Assembly (NCBI GenBank): GCA_044356305.1
Contig: JBIKWM010000013.1
Location: 19,210 to 83,209, forward strand
Length of the DNA: 64,000 bases
Direction of reading: 5' to 3'
Origin: JBIKWM01 sp044356305
Lineage (GTDB): Bacteria; Bacteroidota; Bacteroidia; UBA10329
Under the pieces are notes generated by a model, which ran no database searches, had not been told where the DNA came from, and saw only the letters and a program-made list of their open reading frames with translations. The position numbers and the translations under genes were made by a program. Positions 51,778 to 60,061 of the stretch are shown in pieces (position 1 is the first letter of the stretch; each line of letters opens with the position of its first letter).

Positions 51778-52783
51778 GCACCGCATCTGCAATGGCGGGC
51801 ATATCAGTTTCAAGAATATCGAGATGAAAAACAAATCGGATACGACCGGCATCTAAGTGATAAGCCCTGATAGCCGCCTTTGTGGCGCAATGCTGAAGGA
51901 AATCTTCGGCCGTGGCAACGTCAGTAAGGTCAAAAAGCAGAATATTCGTCTCTACAGGGAACACATACCGCACCCAACTGCGGCCTTCGAGCAACGCGCT
52001 GATCTTTGCTGCCCGGTCATGATCGGTGGCCATCCTATATATATGGTGATCCAGGGCATGTATTCCGGCTGCGGCCAACATGCCTGCCTGGCGCATGCCG
52101 CCCCCGAATACCTTACGGATCCTGCGGGCCTTACGGATGAACTCGGTATCGCCTGTGAGCACAGAACCTACCGGTGCACCAAGTCCTTTTGAGAGACAGA
52201 CAGAAACGGAATCGAACAGGCTGCCATAGGTCAATGCATCCGTGCCTTCTGCAATCATTGCATTCCAAAGGCGGGCACCATCAACATGCAGGGCGAGACC
52301 GCGTGCGCGGCACAGTTCAGAAATGGCCCGGATATTCTCTAATGGAAAGACGCGCCCTCCGCCCCGGTTGCAGGTGTTCTCAATGGTGACGAGCCTCGAG
52401 ACGGGAAAATGCACATCGTCCTTTCTGATGGCCGCTTCTACATCTTTCGCACCGAACACTCCACGGTCGCCCTGGATCAGCCGCACCGAACAGCCTGAAT
52501 TGAAAGCGATGCCACCGGCCTCGTAATAGTATATGTGGCAATTGGCATCGCAGATCACCTCATCGCCAGGCTGCGTGTGGGCCTTCACGGCTATCTGATT
52601 GGCCATGGTGCCACTGGGGCAGAAAAGGGCGGCCTGGTGTCCGAACATCTGCGCCACTTTTTCCTCAAGCGCATTCACGGTCGGATCTTCACGAAAGACA
52701 TCATCGCCCAGCTCGGCACGGTACATGGCCTCGCGCATGGCAGGGGTGGGACGTGTGACTGTGTCGCTGCGCAGGTCAATCAT
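51755..52783 (-). CDS. ltaE: Low-specificity L-threonine aldolase
   Basis: A 342-residue fold-type I PLP enzyme that splits threonine or allo-threonine to glycine and acetaldehyde. The family N-terminus MIDLRSDTVTRPTPAMREAM is present. Other blocks: LFCPSGTMANQIAV, GLALHVDGARLWNA (the Asp that binds the pyridine nitrogen), and SVCLSKGLGAPVGSV with the Schiff-base Lys. The ATG at 52783 gives exactly the conserved N-terminus; the frame open to 52876 is not coding. The glycine produced could feed the glycine cleavage system encoded by gcvP 13 kb away. A 17-bp leader repeat lies 9 nt before the ATG. Confidence 0.95.
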   Translation of the reverse strand: MIDLRSDTVTRPTPAMREAMYRAELGDDVFREDPTVNALEEKVAQMFGHQAALFCPSGTMANQIAVKAHTQPGDEVICDANCHIYYYEAGGIAFNSGCSVRLIQGDRGVFGAKDVEAAIRKDDVHFPVSRLVTIENTCNRGGGRVFPLENIRAISELCRARGLALHVDGARLWNAMIAEGTDALTYGSLFDSVSVCLSKGLGAPVGSVLTGDTEFIRKARRIRKVFGGGMRQAGMLAAAGIHALDHHIYRMATDHDRAAKISALLEGRSWVRYVFPVETNILLFDLTDVATAEDFLQHCATKAAIRAYHLDAGRIRFVFHLDILETDMPAIADAVLSFRGGQ

Positions 52784-52792
52784 CAGATATAG

Positions 52793-52809
52793 GATTGCTG
52801 ATTGTTGAT
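52793..52809 (-). repeat. 17-bp leader repeat, copy 2
   Basis: ATCAACAATCAGCAATC on the minus strand, identical to 7709-7725, 9 nt before the ltaE ATG. Confidence 0.8.
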
Positions 52810-52899
52810 GGCCGATGGAGTGGGTGATGCGCTGGCTATCGCCTAATTGCCTGACTTCCTTATAGCTAACGGCCAACGGCTAACAGCTGATGGCTGCCT
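52810..52899. other. Stuttering low-complexity spacer between ltaE and tRNA-Leu
   Basis: Contains the words GCTAACGGCCAACGGCTAACAG and CCTAATTGCCTGACTTCC-like sequences, built from near-repeated short units. No gene. Confidence 0.4.
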
Positions 52900-52986
52900 T
52901 GGTACCCGGAGCGGGACTCGAACCCGCACAGCCGCAATGGCCAAGGGATTTTAAGTCCCTCGTGTCTACCGTTCCACCATCCGGGC
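52900..52986 (-). tRNA. tRNA-Leu (anticodon TAA)
   Basis: On the minus strand an 87-nt cloverleaf with acceptor GCCCGGA/TCCGGGT, the anticodon loop CTTAAAA (anticodon TAA), a long class II variable arm (GGCCATTGCGGCT region), T-loop GGGTTCGAGTCCC and an encoded CCA. It resembles bacterial tRNA-Leu(UAA) closely. Confidence 0.97.
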
Positions 52987-52998
52987 AAAAACGAGCGA

Positions 52999-53018
52999 TC
53001 CTCCTTTTTAGGGGAGGA
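52999..53018 (-). other. Hairpin between the two tRNA genes
   Basis: Minus strand TCCTCC-CCTAAAAA-GGAGGA, followed after a few nt by TTTTTG. It may be a weak terminator or a processing signal between tRNA-Gly and tRNA-Leu. Confidence 0.4.
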
Positions 53019-53033
53019 CCGCATGATTGACTC

Positions 53034-53109
<76 letters not shown>

Positions 53110-53168
53110 TTTCGGGGCGGCAAATGTAGCATGAGCATTGTAACCTCAGAACAACCCCCGCAATTTTT

Positions 53169-53786
53169 TTATCTCCTCACAATCTTGAACGCTATATCCC
53201 TCCCATGCCCTTGCATTATGGCCAGATTGATCCAGCTCAACGCGAATTTCTCCAATAGCTCCACGCGGTCATCGCCCCCGAAATCGTAGCAGTGGCCGAA
53301 GCCGAGGTCGGCAGAGAGTGTTGCGGCCAGTTGCTTGGCCGCGGCATCATTTCCGGCCATGAATATGTCTATGCCCTCTCCTTTATATTTGGGATTGCGC
53401 ATGTTCTCAAACCCTGTGCTGTTGAAGCACTTGACCACCGACTCTGTTTTGCCGAGCGCTTTAACAGCATGGTAGGTCGTGGCATAAGGCTCGGGCCGGG
53501 TGCGGACGCTGTTGGTGGTGTCAATGACGGTCTTGCCGCTCAGGTCGCCCAACTGCGGGATGAGTCCGATGACGGCATCGGGCGGGGTGGTGATGACAAT
53601 GACCTCGGCCCATTGGGCGGCATCTGCCACAGTGGTTACCAACGCATCGGGGAAGTACTCCAATGCCTTGGCCGTTTTGGGCGATTGCGGGTCGCGCACC
53701 CCGAAGGTGACCTGATGGTCGGCCTTGGCCCAGCCTTTTCCTAATGCCGAGCCTACGTTTCCGGCCCCGATGATGGCTATTTTCAT
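53169..53786 (-). CDS. NADP-dependent oxidoreductase (F420-reductase-like, npdG family)
   Basis: A 205-residue Rossmann-fold protein beginning MKIAIIGAGNVGSALGKGWA, with the GxGxxG dinucleotide loop at residues 7-12 and GVRDPQSPKT at the position that favours NADPH. DTTNSV and KCFNSTGFENMRNP match the family of F420-dependent NADP reductases and related small oxidoreductases. In Bacteroidota these are unlikely to use F420; the acceptor is unknown. It ends about 60 nt past the tRNA-Gly gene on the same strand and begins 12 nt after mutS, so it is probably cotranscribed with mutS. Confidence 0.87.
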   Translation of the reverse strand: MKIAIIGAGNVGSALGKGWAKADHQVTFGVRDPQSPKTAKALEYFPDALVTTVADAAQWAEVIVITTPPDAVIGLIPQLGDLSGKTVIDTTNSVRTRPEPYATTYHAVKALGKTESVVKCFNSTGFENMRNPKYKGEGIDIFMAGNDAAAKQLAATLSADLGFGHCYDFGGDDRVELLEKFALSWINLAIMQGHGRDIAFKIVRR

Positions 53787-53798
53787 TGGATTCTGAGT

Positions 53799-56408
53799 TT
53801 ATGTCTTACCGAGTAACAGCTTCTTCACCCCATGCAGCTTCATCAGGGCCTCAACGGGTGTGAGGGTGTCGATATCGATGTTGAGTATCTCCTCGCGCAC
53901 CTGTTCAAGCACAGGGTCATCGAGCTGAAAGAAACTGAGCTGCATGCCCTCGGTCTGCTGCCGGTTGGTGGTGCGGCCCACCGGTGTGCTGGTCTCGGCC
54001 TTCTGTGCCTCCAGTTCGGCCAGTATCTCATTGGCGCGGGTTATGACCTGTGCTGGCATGCCGGCCATCTTGGCCACGTGGATACCGAACGAGTGCTCGG
54101 TGCCGCCTGCCACCAACTTGCGCAGGAATATCACCTTGTTGCCCACCTCCTTTACCGACACGTGAAAATTGCGCACCCGTTCCATGCGGGCCTCCAGTTC
54201 ATTCAACTCGTGGTAATGGGTGGCAAACAGCACATTGGGGCGTGCCTTGCTGCCGTTGTGCAGCAGCTCTACCATGCTCATGGCTATGGAGATGCCATCG
54301 TACGTGCTGGTGCCGCGGCCTATCTCATCGAATATGAGCAGGCTCTGCGAGGTCATGTTGTTCAGGATGCTGGCACTCTCGTTCATCTCCACCATAAAGG
54401 TGCTCTCGCCCGTGGCCAGATTGTCTGATGCCCCTACGCGGCTGAAAACCTTGTCGTGCAGCCCGAGGGTGGCCGAGCGTGCCGGCACATAGCACCCCAT
54501 CTGGGCCATGATCACTATCAGGGCCGTCTGGCGGAGCAGGGCGCTCTTGCCGCTCATGTTGGGCCCCGTGATGATGAGCACCTGCTGCAGGTCGTTGCGC
54601 AGATACAGGTCGTTGGGCACATATTCCTCGCCAATGGGCAGGCACCGCTCTATCACAGGGTGCCGACCGTCTTTGATGTCCACCACCTGATCATCGACAA
54701 AATGGGGCTGCACATACTGGTGGTCGCGGCTCACGGTGGCAAACGACAGCAGGCAATCGGCCTCGGCCAGCACCATGGCATTCTGCTGCATGTCGCCTAT
54801 GTGGTCCATCAGGCGGTTCACCAGCCCGTTGTACAGGTCGGTCTCCAGCAGCAGGGTCCGCTCTTCGGCCCCCAGTATCTTGGCCTCATATTCTTTCAGT
54901 TCGGGGGTGATGTACCGCTCTGCATTGGTCAATGTCTGCTTGCGCACCCAGTCGGTGGGCACTTTTTCGGCATGGGCCGATGTCACTTCGAGGTAATACC
55001 CGAACACATTGTTGTAGCTCACCTTGAGCGAGTGGATGCCCGTGTTGGCCCGTTCGCGCGTCTGTATCTCCAGCAGTTTCTCCTTGCCCGAGGTCATCAG
55101 CTCGCGCAGTTCGTCCAGTTCGGGGCTGATGCCCGCCCGTATGGTGCCGCCCTTGGGTATGGCCACGGGCACATCATCGTTCAGCATCGAGGTGATGTGT
55201 GCAATGGCCCCGTGCACATCGCGCAGCCGCTGGGCCAGTGGGGCCAGTTCGGCATGGGCGGCCAGCAGTCGGGCCACATCGGTGGCTGCCAGCAGCGAGT
55301 CGCGCAGCACGATGCACTCCCTCGGGTTGATGCGCAGGGTGCTCACCTTCGAGGCCAGCCGCTCCAGGTCGCTGATGCGCCTCAGCCTTTCGGTGAGTGA
55401 ATGGCTCAGTTCATCGTCATGCATCAGCCTGGTCACCGCTGCCAGGCGGGTGCCTATGGCCGCGCGGTCCTTGAGCGGGAACAGCACCCAGCGCCTCATC
55501 AGGCGGGCCCCCATGGGCGTAAGTGTGCGGTCGAGTATGTCTATCAGGGCCTTGCCGTCAGCATGGGCCGGGCGGGCCAGCTCCAGGTTGCGGGCCGTGA
55601 ATCCGTCAATCCACATCAGGCGGTCCTCCTCCAGCCGGGCAGGGGGCCTGATGTGCGCCACGCGCGTATGCTCGGTGTCGCGCAGGTACTGCAGCACGGC
55701 CCCGGCCGCCACGGTGCCCAGCGGCAGATGGTCAATGCCGAACCCTTTCAGGCTACGCACCCCGTAGCGCTCGGTGAGCATGTCGGTGGCAAACTGGGTG
55801 GTAAAGGCCCAGTCCTCCATCGTGAAGGTGCAGTGCCCGTCACCGAACTGCTCGGCAAAGCGCCTGCGGTCGGCCCGCCTCAGCAGCACCTCGCTGGGCG
55901 ACAGGCTGTGCAGCAGCTTCTGCATGTGCCGCTCATCGCCCTCCGATACCACAAATTCGCCCGTGCTCACATCCAGAAAAGCCGCCCCGAAACCGCGGTC
56001 GCCCCAGTGCAGGGCGCACAGAAAGTTGTTTGACCGCTGCGACAGCACATTGTCGTTGAGCGAAACCCCCGGGGTCACCAGTTCCGTCACCCCGCGCTTC
56101 ACTATGCCCTTGGCCAGTTTCGGGTCCTCCAGCTGGTCGCACACGGCCACACGCAGCCCCGCCCGCACCAGCTTGGGCAGGTAGGTCTCAAGCGAATGGT
56201 GCGGGAATCCGGCCAGCTCTATCTCAGACGCGGCCCCGTTGGCCCGCCTTGTCAGGGTGATGCCCAGCACCGCAGAGGCCCGTACGGCATCTGCACTGAA
56301 GGTCTCGTAGAAATCGCCCACGCGGAACAGCAGCAGCGCATCGGGGTACTTCGCCTTTATGGCGTTGTACTGCTGCATCAGGGGGGTCTCTTTGTCGGCC
56401 TTGGCCAT
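53799..56408 (-). CDS. mutS: DNA mismatch repair protein MutS
   Basis: An 869-residue mismatch-recognition ATPase. The mismatch-binding Phe-Tyr-Glu is in RVGDFYETF (residues 33-35). Walker A is TGPNMSGKSALLRQ (about 611-618), with DEIGRGTSTYDG (Walker B/signature) and ATHYHELNEL (H-loop) after it; the dimerisation region is at the C-terminus. Length is normal for MutS1. The ATG at 56408 (MAKADKETPLMQQY) is the conserved start, and the frame open to 56969 is the opposite strand of the divergent methyltransferase. A perfect -7 box lies 24 nt upstream. MutL is not in the window. Confidence 0.97.
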   Translation of the reverse strand: MAKADKETPLMQQYNAIKAKYPDALLLFRVGDFYETFSADAVRASAVLGITLTRRANGAASEIELAGFPHHSLETYLPKLVRAGLRVAVCDQLEDPKLAKGIVKRGVTELVTPGVSLNDNVLSQRSNNFLCALHWGDRGFGAAFLDVSTGEFVVSEGDERHMQKLLHSLSPSEVLLRRADRRRFAEQFGDGHCTFTMEDWAFTTQFATDMLTERYGVRSLKGFGIDHLPLGTVAAGAVLQYLRDTEHTRVAHIRPPARLEEDRLMWIDGFTARNLELARPAHADGKALIDILDRTLTPMGARLMRRWVLFPLKDRAAIGTRLAAVTRLMHDDELSHSLTERLRRISDLERLASKVSTLRINPRECIVLRDSLLAATDVARLLAAHAELAPLAQRLRDVHGAIAHITSMLNDDVPVAIPKGGTIRAGISPELDELRELMTSGKEKLLEIQTRERANTGIHSLKVSYNNVFGYYLEVTSAHAEKVPTDWVRKQTLTNAERYITPELKEYEAKILGAEERTLLLETDLYNGLVNRLMDHIGDMQQNAMVLAEADCLLSFATVSRDHQYVQPHFVDDQVVDIKDGRHPVIERCLPIGEEYVPNDLYLRNDLQQVLIITGPNMSGKSALLRQTALIVIMAQMGCYVPARSATLGLHDKVFSRVGASDNLATGESTFMVEMNESASILNNMTSQSLLIFDEIGRGTSTYDGISIAMSMVELLHNGSKARPNVLFATHYHELNELEARMERVRNFHVSVKEVGNKVIFLRKLVAGGTEHSFGIHVAKMAGMPAQVITRANEILAELEAQKAETSTPVGRTTNRQQTEGMQLSFFQLDDPVLEQVREEILNIDIDTLTPVEALMKLHGVKKLLLGKT

Positions 56409-56432
56409 GGTGTGCCGCGCGTGCGGGGCGGC

Positions 56433-56440
56433 CAAAAGTA
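56433..56440 (-). promoter_or_regulatory. -7 element of mutS
   Basis: Minus-strand TACTTTTG, a perfect match, 24 nt before the mutS ATG, in the 78-bp divergent gap. Confidence 0.7.
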
Positions 56441-56486
56441 GCGAGGTGCGCTTGGCCCCGTGGGAGCGAACTTCGGCCCCCGATAC

Positions 56487-57035
56487 ATGGCACCTCCTTT
56501 CCGCAAGCTGAGCATGGACGAGCTGGCACGGCCCACGGCCCAGGCCCACCGGCTGGGGCCCCGGCTGCCCATAGTGCTGGTGCTCGATGACCTGCGCAGC
56601 CACCACAACATCGGGGCCCTGTTCCGCACGGCCGATGCCTTCAATGTGCAGCGCATGGTGCTGTGCGGCATCACGGGCACCCCGCCCCACCGCGACATTC
56701 ACAAGACCGCCCTTGGGGCCACCGAGAGTGTGCCGTGGACCTACGCACCCCAGGCCCTGGAGGCCGTAGCCGAGCTCCGCGCCACAGGCTACACCATCTG
56801 CGCCCTCGAGCAGACCACCGGCAGCACCGACCTGCGGCAGTTGGCCCATATCATCACCCCTCACATGCCCTTGGCACTTATTCTGGGCAATGAGGTGAAC
56901 GGGGTAAGGGAGGCACTGCTGCCCCTTTGCCACCACTGCATAGAGATACCCCAGAGCGGGGCCAAACACTCGCTCAATGTCAGTGTGGCGGGCGGGGTGG
57001 CCCTGTGGGAGCTGTATCGGCTTTACACGGGGTGA
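56487..57035 (+). CDS. SpoU/TrmH-family RNA methyltransferase (short form)
   Basis: A 182-residue SPOUT methyltransferase consisting almost only of the catalytic domain. Motifs: VLDDLRSHHNIGALFRTADAF (motif 1, with the invariant N and R), LALILGNEVNGVRE (motif 2) and IPQSGAKHSLNVSVAGGVAL (motif 3). This short form, without an N-terminal RNA-binding domain, resembles tRNA (cytidine/uridine-34 or guanosine-18) 2'-O-methyltransferases. Starts at 56487 (MAPPFRK) or 56514 (MDEL). Divergent from mutS. A second SpoU enzyme lies at 2652. Confidence 0.88.
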   Translation: MAPPFRKLSMDELARPTAQAHRLGPRLPIVLVLDDLRSHHNIGALFRTADAFNVQRMVLCGITGTPPHRDIHKTALGATESVPWTYAPQALEAVAELRATGYTICALEQTTGSTDLRQLAHIITPHMPLALILGNEVNGVREALLPLCHHCIEIPQSGAKHSLNVSVAGGVALWELYRLYTG

Positions 57036-57104
57036 TCTTCACATCCTGACGCGATTCCTCCGAGTGCTCTGATGCCATGCACGGATGCCCGAGCTGTGCG
57101 TTAG

Positions 57105-57335
57105 CGTTTGGCTGAAATATTTATCGGTACCAAAGAATCATTATTTAGTCCGATGGAGTGATTTATCGGAACCACTAAATAATTATGTGGAACCAAATAT
57201 GGAAGTACTGATGCCATGATTATTAGTGTTCGAATGAATATGAGAATTATTGAAACTGAATAATTTCTGATTGAAACGGATATTATTATATTTGTGACCA
57301 CTGATAATTTTGATGGCTGAATAATATTGCCCATG
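57105..57335. repeat. Degenerate array with 21-bp period (GGAACCA-type boxes)
   Basis: In an AT-rich 300-bp gap, boxes of the type GGWACCA start at 57126, 57168, 57189 and 57294 (GTGACCA), with degenerate forms at the intermediate 21-bp positions (57147, 57210, 57231, 57252, 57273). ATTTATCGGWACCA occurs at 57119 and 57161 (42 bp apart), and ATTGAAAC at 57249 and 57270 (21 bp apart). The array reaches the promoter of the gene at 57333. Confidence 0.6.
57287..57294 (+). promoter_or_regulatory. -7 element of the hypothetical gene at 57333
   Basis: TATATTTG, a perfect match, 38 nt before the ATG, embedded in the 21-bp array. Confidence 0.65.
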
Positions 57336-57935
57336 AAGAAGGATTTTGTACCCAAGCGCAACAACGACCTGGGCCCATGGATGGAGCGGTTCGTGAACAA
57401 GCTGCCAGAATATGAGGCGCTGCTCAATCTGGCCCCCGGGCAGGTGGCAGGCATTGAGACGAAGGTTGATACGTGCCGCCAGTTGGCCACCGAGGCCCAT
57501 CAGGCCAAGAATACCGCAAAGGGCAAGGTGAGGGCCATGCAGACTGGCCAGACCGACACGGTAAGGGCCATCCGTAGGTTGGTGCGGCAGATAAAGGCCT
57601 CGCCTGGGTACAGCACTCCGGTGGGACATTCGTTGGGCATCATAGGCCCCGAGGACAGTGCCGCTCAGGACGCACCCGTGCTGCGCATCAGCCTGATGGC
57701 GGGCAATCCGCTCATCCGTTACCGCAAGGGCCGGTATGATGGCATCTACCTCTATTGCTCAAGGGGCCACGAAGAAGGGTATACCCTGCTGGCCACCGAT
57801 ACCCGCAGCCCGTATCTGGACAAACGGGCCAATCTTGTTCCCGGGCAGCCCGAGGAGAGGCGCTACAAGGCCATTTACATGAAAGACGACATGGCGGTGG
57901 GCGTTTACAGCAATCAGACCGACATCCTGGTCTGA
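57333..57935 (+). CDS. Hypothetical protein, 200 residues
   Basis: A cytoplasmic protein with no signal peptide. The N-terminal half is helical and coiled-coil-like (PKRNNDLGPWMERFVNKLPEYEALL ... VDTCRQLATEAHQAKNTAKGK ... AIRRLVRQIKASPGY), the C-terminal half beta-rich (SPYLDKRANLVPGQPEERRYKAIYM). The arrangement resembles a widespread family of uncharacterised bacterial proteins with an N-terminal helical bundle and a C-terminal Ig/fibronectin-like part. Function unknown. The next gene has its own promoter. Confidence 0.75.
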   Translation: MKKDFVPKRNNDLGPWMERFVNKLPEYEALLNLAPGQVAGIETKVDTCRQLATEAHQAKNTAKGKVRAMQTGQTDTVRAIRRLVRQIKASPGYSTPVGHSLGIIGPEDSAAQDAPVLRISLMAGNPLIRYRKGRYDGIYLYCSRGHEEGYTLLATDTRSPYLDKRANLVPGQPEERRYKAIYMKDDMAVGVYSNQTDILV

Positions 57936-57967
57936 TTGACCGGCCGCGTGCCCCTTCATGCGGCAAG

Positions 57968-57975
57968 TATCTTTG
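57968..57975 (+). promoter_or_regulatory. -7 element of the MORN-mnmA operon
   Basis: TATCTTTG, a perfect match, 8 nt before the ATG at 57984; it decides this start over an in-frame ATG at 57936. Confidence 0.72.
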
Positions 57976-57983
57976 CCCGACCG

Positions 57984-58973
57984 ATGCTGCGCGCTCACCT
58001 ACTCATACTCGTCCTGGTCGCACTGGGTGCAGCGGCATGGGCACAGCCCGTAAACCAGACCGATGCACAGGGCCGCAGGCAGGGCCGTTGGACCAAGACC
58101 TACGAGGATGGCAAGCTGCGCTACGAGGGCCAGTTCAAGGACGGCCGCCCCGCGGGCCTGTTCACCTACTACTACCCCGATGGCAAGGTAGAGGCCACCA
58201 ACAACCACCTGCCCGATGGGCACACGGCCGCGGCCCACATGTATCATCCCAACGGGCGCATAAAGGCCAAGGGCCTCTACCGCGACCAGAAAAAGGACAG
58301 CCTCTGGCAGTTTTTCAACGATGATCAGGTGCTCGTACTCGAAGAGACCTACGCCCGCGATGTGCTCAACGGGGTGCAGCGCAGCTATTTCCCCGCCACC
58401 GGCAAGCCAGTGGAGGAGACCCACTACACCATGGGCAGGCGCAACGGCCCCTGGCAGCGGTGGTACGACAACGGCAAGCTCTGGAGCAAGGGCTCGTACA
58501 CAGACGATGAGCTCGATGGCGACTACGAGATGAACTTCCCCGATGGGCGGCCCAAGATGCGCGGCCGCTACGCGCAGGGCATGCGCACGGGGGTGTGGCT
58601 CGAGTTCAACGACAACGGCACCGTGCGCACCCAGACCGGTTTTGTGGCCGGGGTGGAGAAGACCGTGAAGCGCGAGAACGGCACATTCGAGGAGTTTTAT
58701 CCCAGTGGCATCACCAAGAGCAGGGTCACATACCTCAAGGGCAGGCTGCACGGGCCCTTCACCGAGTGGTATGACAAGGGCGAGTTCAGGCATACCACCC
58801 GCCCCGGCAAGGAGGGCGCCCCCCCCGAGGCCGTTGAGGAACTGGTGGGCACTGTGCCCAGGCGCAAGGGCGAGTACCGCGAGGGGCAGCTGCACGGCCC
58901 CGTTGAGCTGTTCCGCGAGGACGGTTCGACCGAAAAGACCGAGATGTACGACCGTGGCACCCTCATACCATGA
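57984..58973 (+). CDS. Secreted MORN/YwqK-like repeat protein
   Basis: A 329-residue protein: signal peptide (LLILVLVALGAAAWAQ) then about ten repeats of the MORN-like type (GRRQGRWTKTYEDGKLRYEGQFKDGRP, GRRNGPWQRWYDNGKLWSKGSY, GMRTGVWLEFNDNGTVRTQ, GRLHGPFTEWYDKGEF, GQLHGPVELF). It is usually annotated as YwqK-family antitoxin but no toxin is present. It heads a four-gene unit with mnmA, a lipoprotein and a subtilase, each joined by an ATGA overlap. Function unknown; such repeats often mediate surface interactions. Confidence 0.85.
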   Translation: MLRAHLLILVLVALGAAAWAQPVNQTDAQGRRQGRWTKTYEDGKLRYEGQFKDGRPAGLFTYYYPDGKVEATNNHLPDGHTAAAHMYHPNGRIKAKGLYRDQKKDSLWQFFNDDQVLVLEETYARDVLNGVQRSYFPATGKPVEETHYTMGRRNGPWQRWYDNGKLWSKGSYTDDELDGDYEMNFPDGRPKMRGRYAQGMRTGVWLEFNDNGTVRTQTGFVAGVEKTVKRENGTFEEFYPSGITKSRVTYLKGRLHGPFTEWYDKGEFRHTTRPGKEGAPPEAVEELVGTVPRRKGEYREGQLHGPVELFREDGSTEKTEMYDRGTLIP

Positions 58974-60061
58974 GCAGAAAGGGCAGGGTACTGGTGGCCA
59001 TGAGCGGAGGGCTCGACAGCAGCGTGGTGGCCATGATGCTGCACGATCAGGGCTATGAGGTGATAGGTGTGACCATGAAGACATGGGACTACGCCACATC
59101 GGGCGGCACCAAGAAGACCACTGGGTGCTGCAGCCTCGATGATATAAATGATGCACGGCAGATGGCCGTTGAGAAGGGGTTCCCGCACTACATCATCGAC
59201 ATACGCGAGGAGTTCGGGCCGCACATCATCGACAATTTTGTGGAGGAGTACCTGGCCGGCCGCACCCCAAACCCCTGCGTGCTGTGCAACACCCACATCA
59301 AATGGGAGGCGCTGCTCAAACGGGCCGACCAGCTCGATTGCGAGTTCATTGCCACCGGCCACTACGCCAAGGTGCGCCACGAGGCGGGCCGTTATGTGGT
59401 GAGCAAGGGCCTCGACCACAGCAAGGACCAGAGCTATGTGCTATGGGGCCTCACGCAGCAGAGCCTCTCGCGCACCATTTTCCCGTTGGGCGGATACGAG
59501 AAGAAGGACATACGGCAGATGGCCCTCGACAGCGGCTTTGAGGCCATTGCCAAGAAGAGCGAGAGCTACGAGATCTGCTTTATCCCCGACAACGATTACC
59601 GCGGGTTTCTCAGACGCCAGGTGCCCGGCCTTGACCAGAGGCTTCAGGGCGGCCGTTTTGTTGATGCCGATGGCCGCGAGATAGGCCGCCACGAGGGCTA
59701 CCCGTTCTACACCGTGGGCCAGCGCAAGGGCCTCGGCATTGCCACGGGCGAGCCCATGTTCGTCACCCGCATTGAGCCCGACACCAACACCGTGGTGCTG
59801 GGCCGCGAGGCCGACCTGCGCGCCACCGCCATGAGCGTGCGCAATGTGAACTGGGGCAAGTACGATGGGCTGAAAGAGGAACGTGAGGCCATCACCAAGA
59901 TCAGGTACAAGCACCCGGGCTCGCCATCGCTCATCAGCCAGGAGGGCGATAAGGTCAAAGTCCATTTCTTTGACCCGGTCAATGCCATTGCACCGGGCCA
60001 GAGCGCAGTGTTCTACGAGGGTGACGATGTGATTGGGGGAGGATTTATCGAACGCAGATGA
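58970..60061 (+). CDS. mnmA: tRNA-specific 2-thiouridylase
   Basis: A 363-residue enzyme that installs the 2-thio group at U34 of tRNAs for Lys, Glu and Gln. ATP-pyrophosphatase loop SGGLDSS at residues 12-18; the catalytic Cys pair corresponds to C106 in NPCVLCN and C203 in YEICFIPD; VGQRKGLGIATGEP is the tRNA-binding block. ATG at 58970 overlaps the preceding stop (ATGA). The sulfur carrier genes are not in the window. Confidence 0.97.
   Translation: MSRKGRVLVAMSGGLDSSVVAMMLHDQGYEVIGVTMKTWDYATSGGTKKTTGCCSLDDINDARQMAVEKGFPHYIIDIREEFGPHIIDNFVEEYLAGRTPNPCVLCNTHIKWEALLKRADQLDCEFIATGHYAKVRHEAGRYVVSKGLDHSKDQSYVLWGLTQQSLSRTIFPLGGYEKKDIRQMALDSGFEAIAKKSESYEICFIPDNDYRGFLRRQVPGLDQRLQGGRFVDADGREIGRHEGYPFYTVGQRKGLGIATGEPMFVTRIEPDTNTVVLGREADLRATAMSVRNVNWGKYDGLKEEREAITKIRYKHPGSPSLISQEGDKVKVHFFDPVNAIAPGQSAVFYEGDDVIGGGFIERR

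Noticed and set aside
57999..59156. 385-residue minus-strand open frame opposite the MORN and mnmA genes
   Set aside because: No domain, and it covers two well-supported genes on the other strand.
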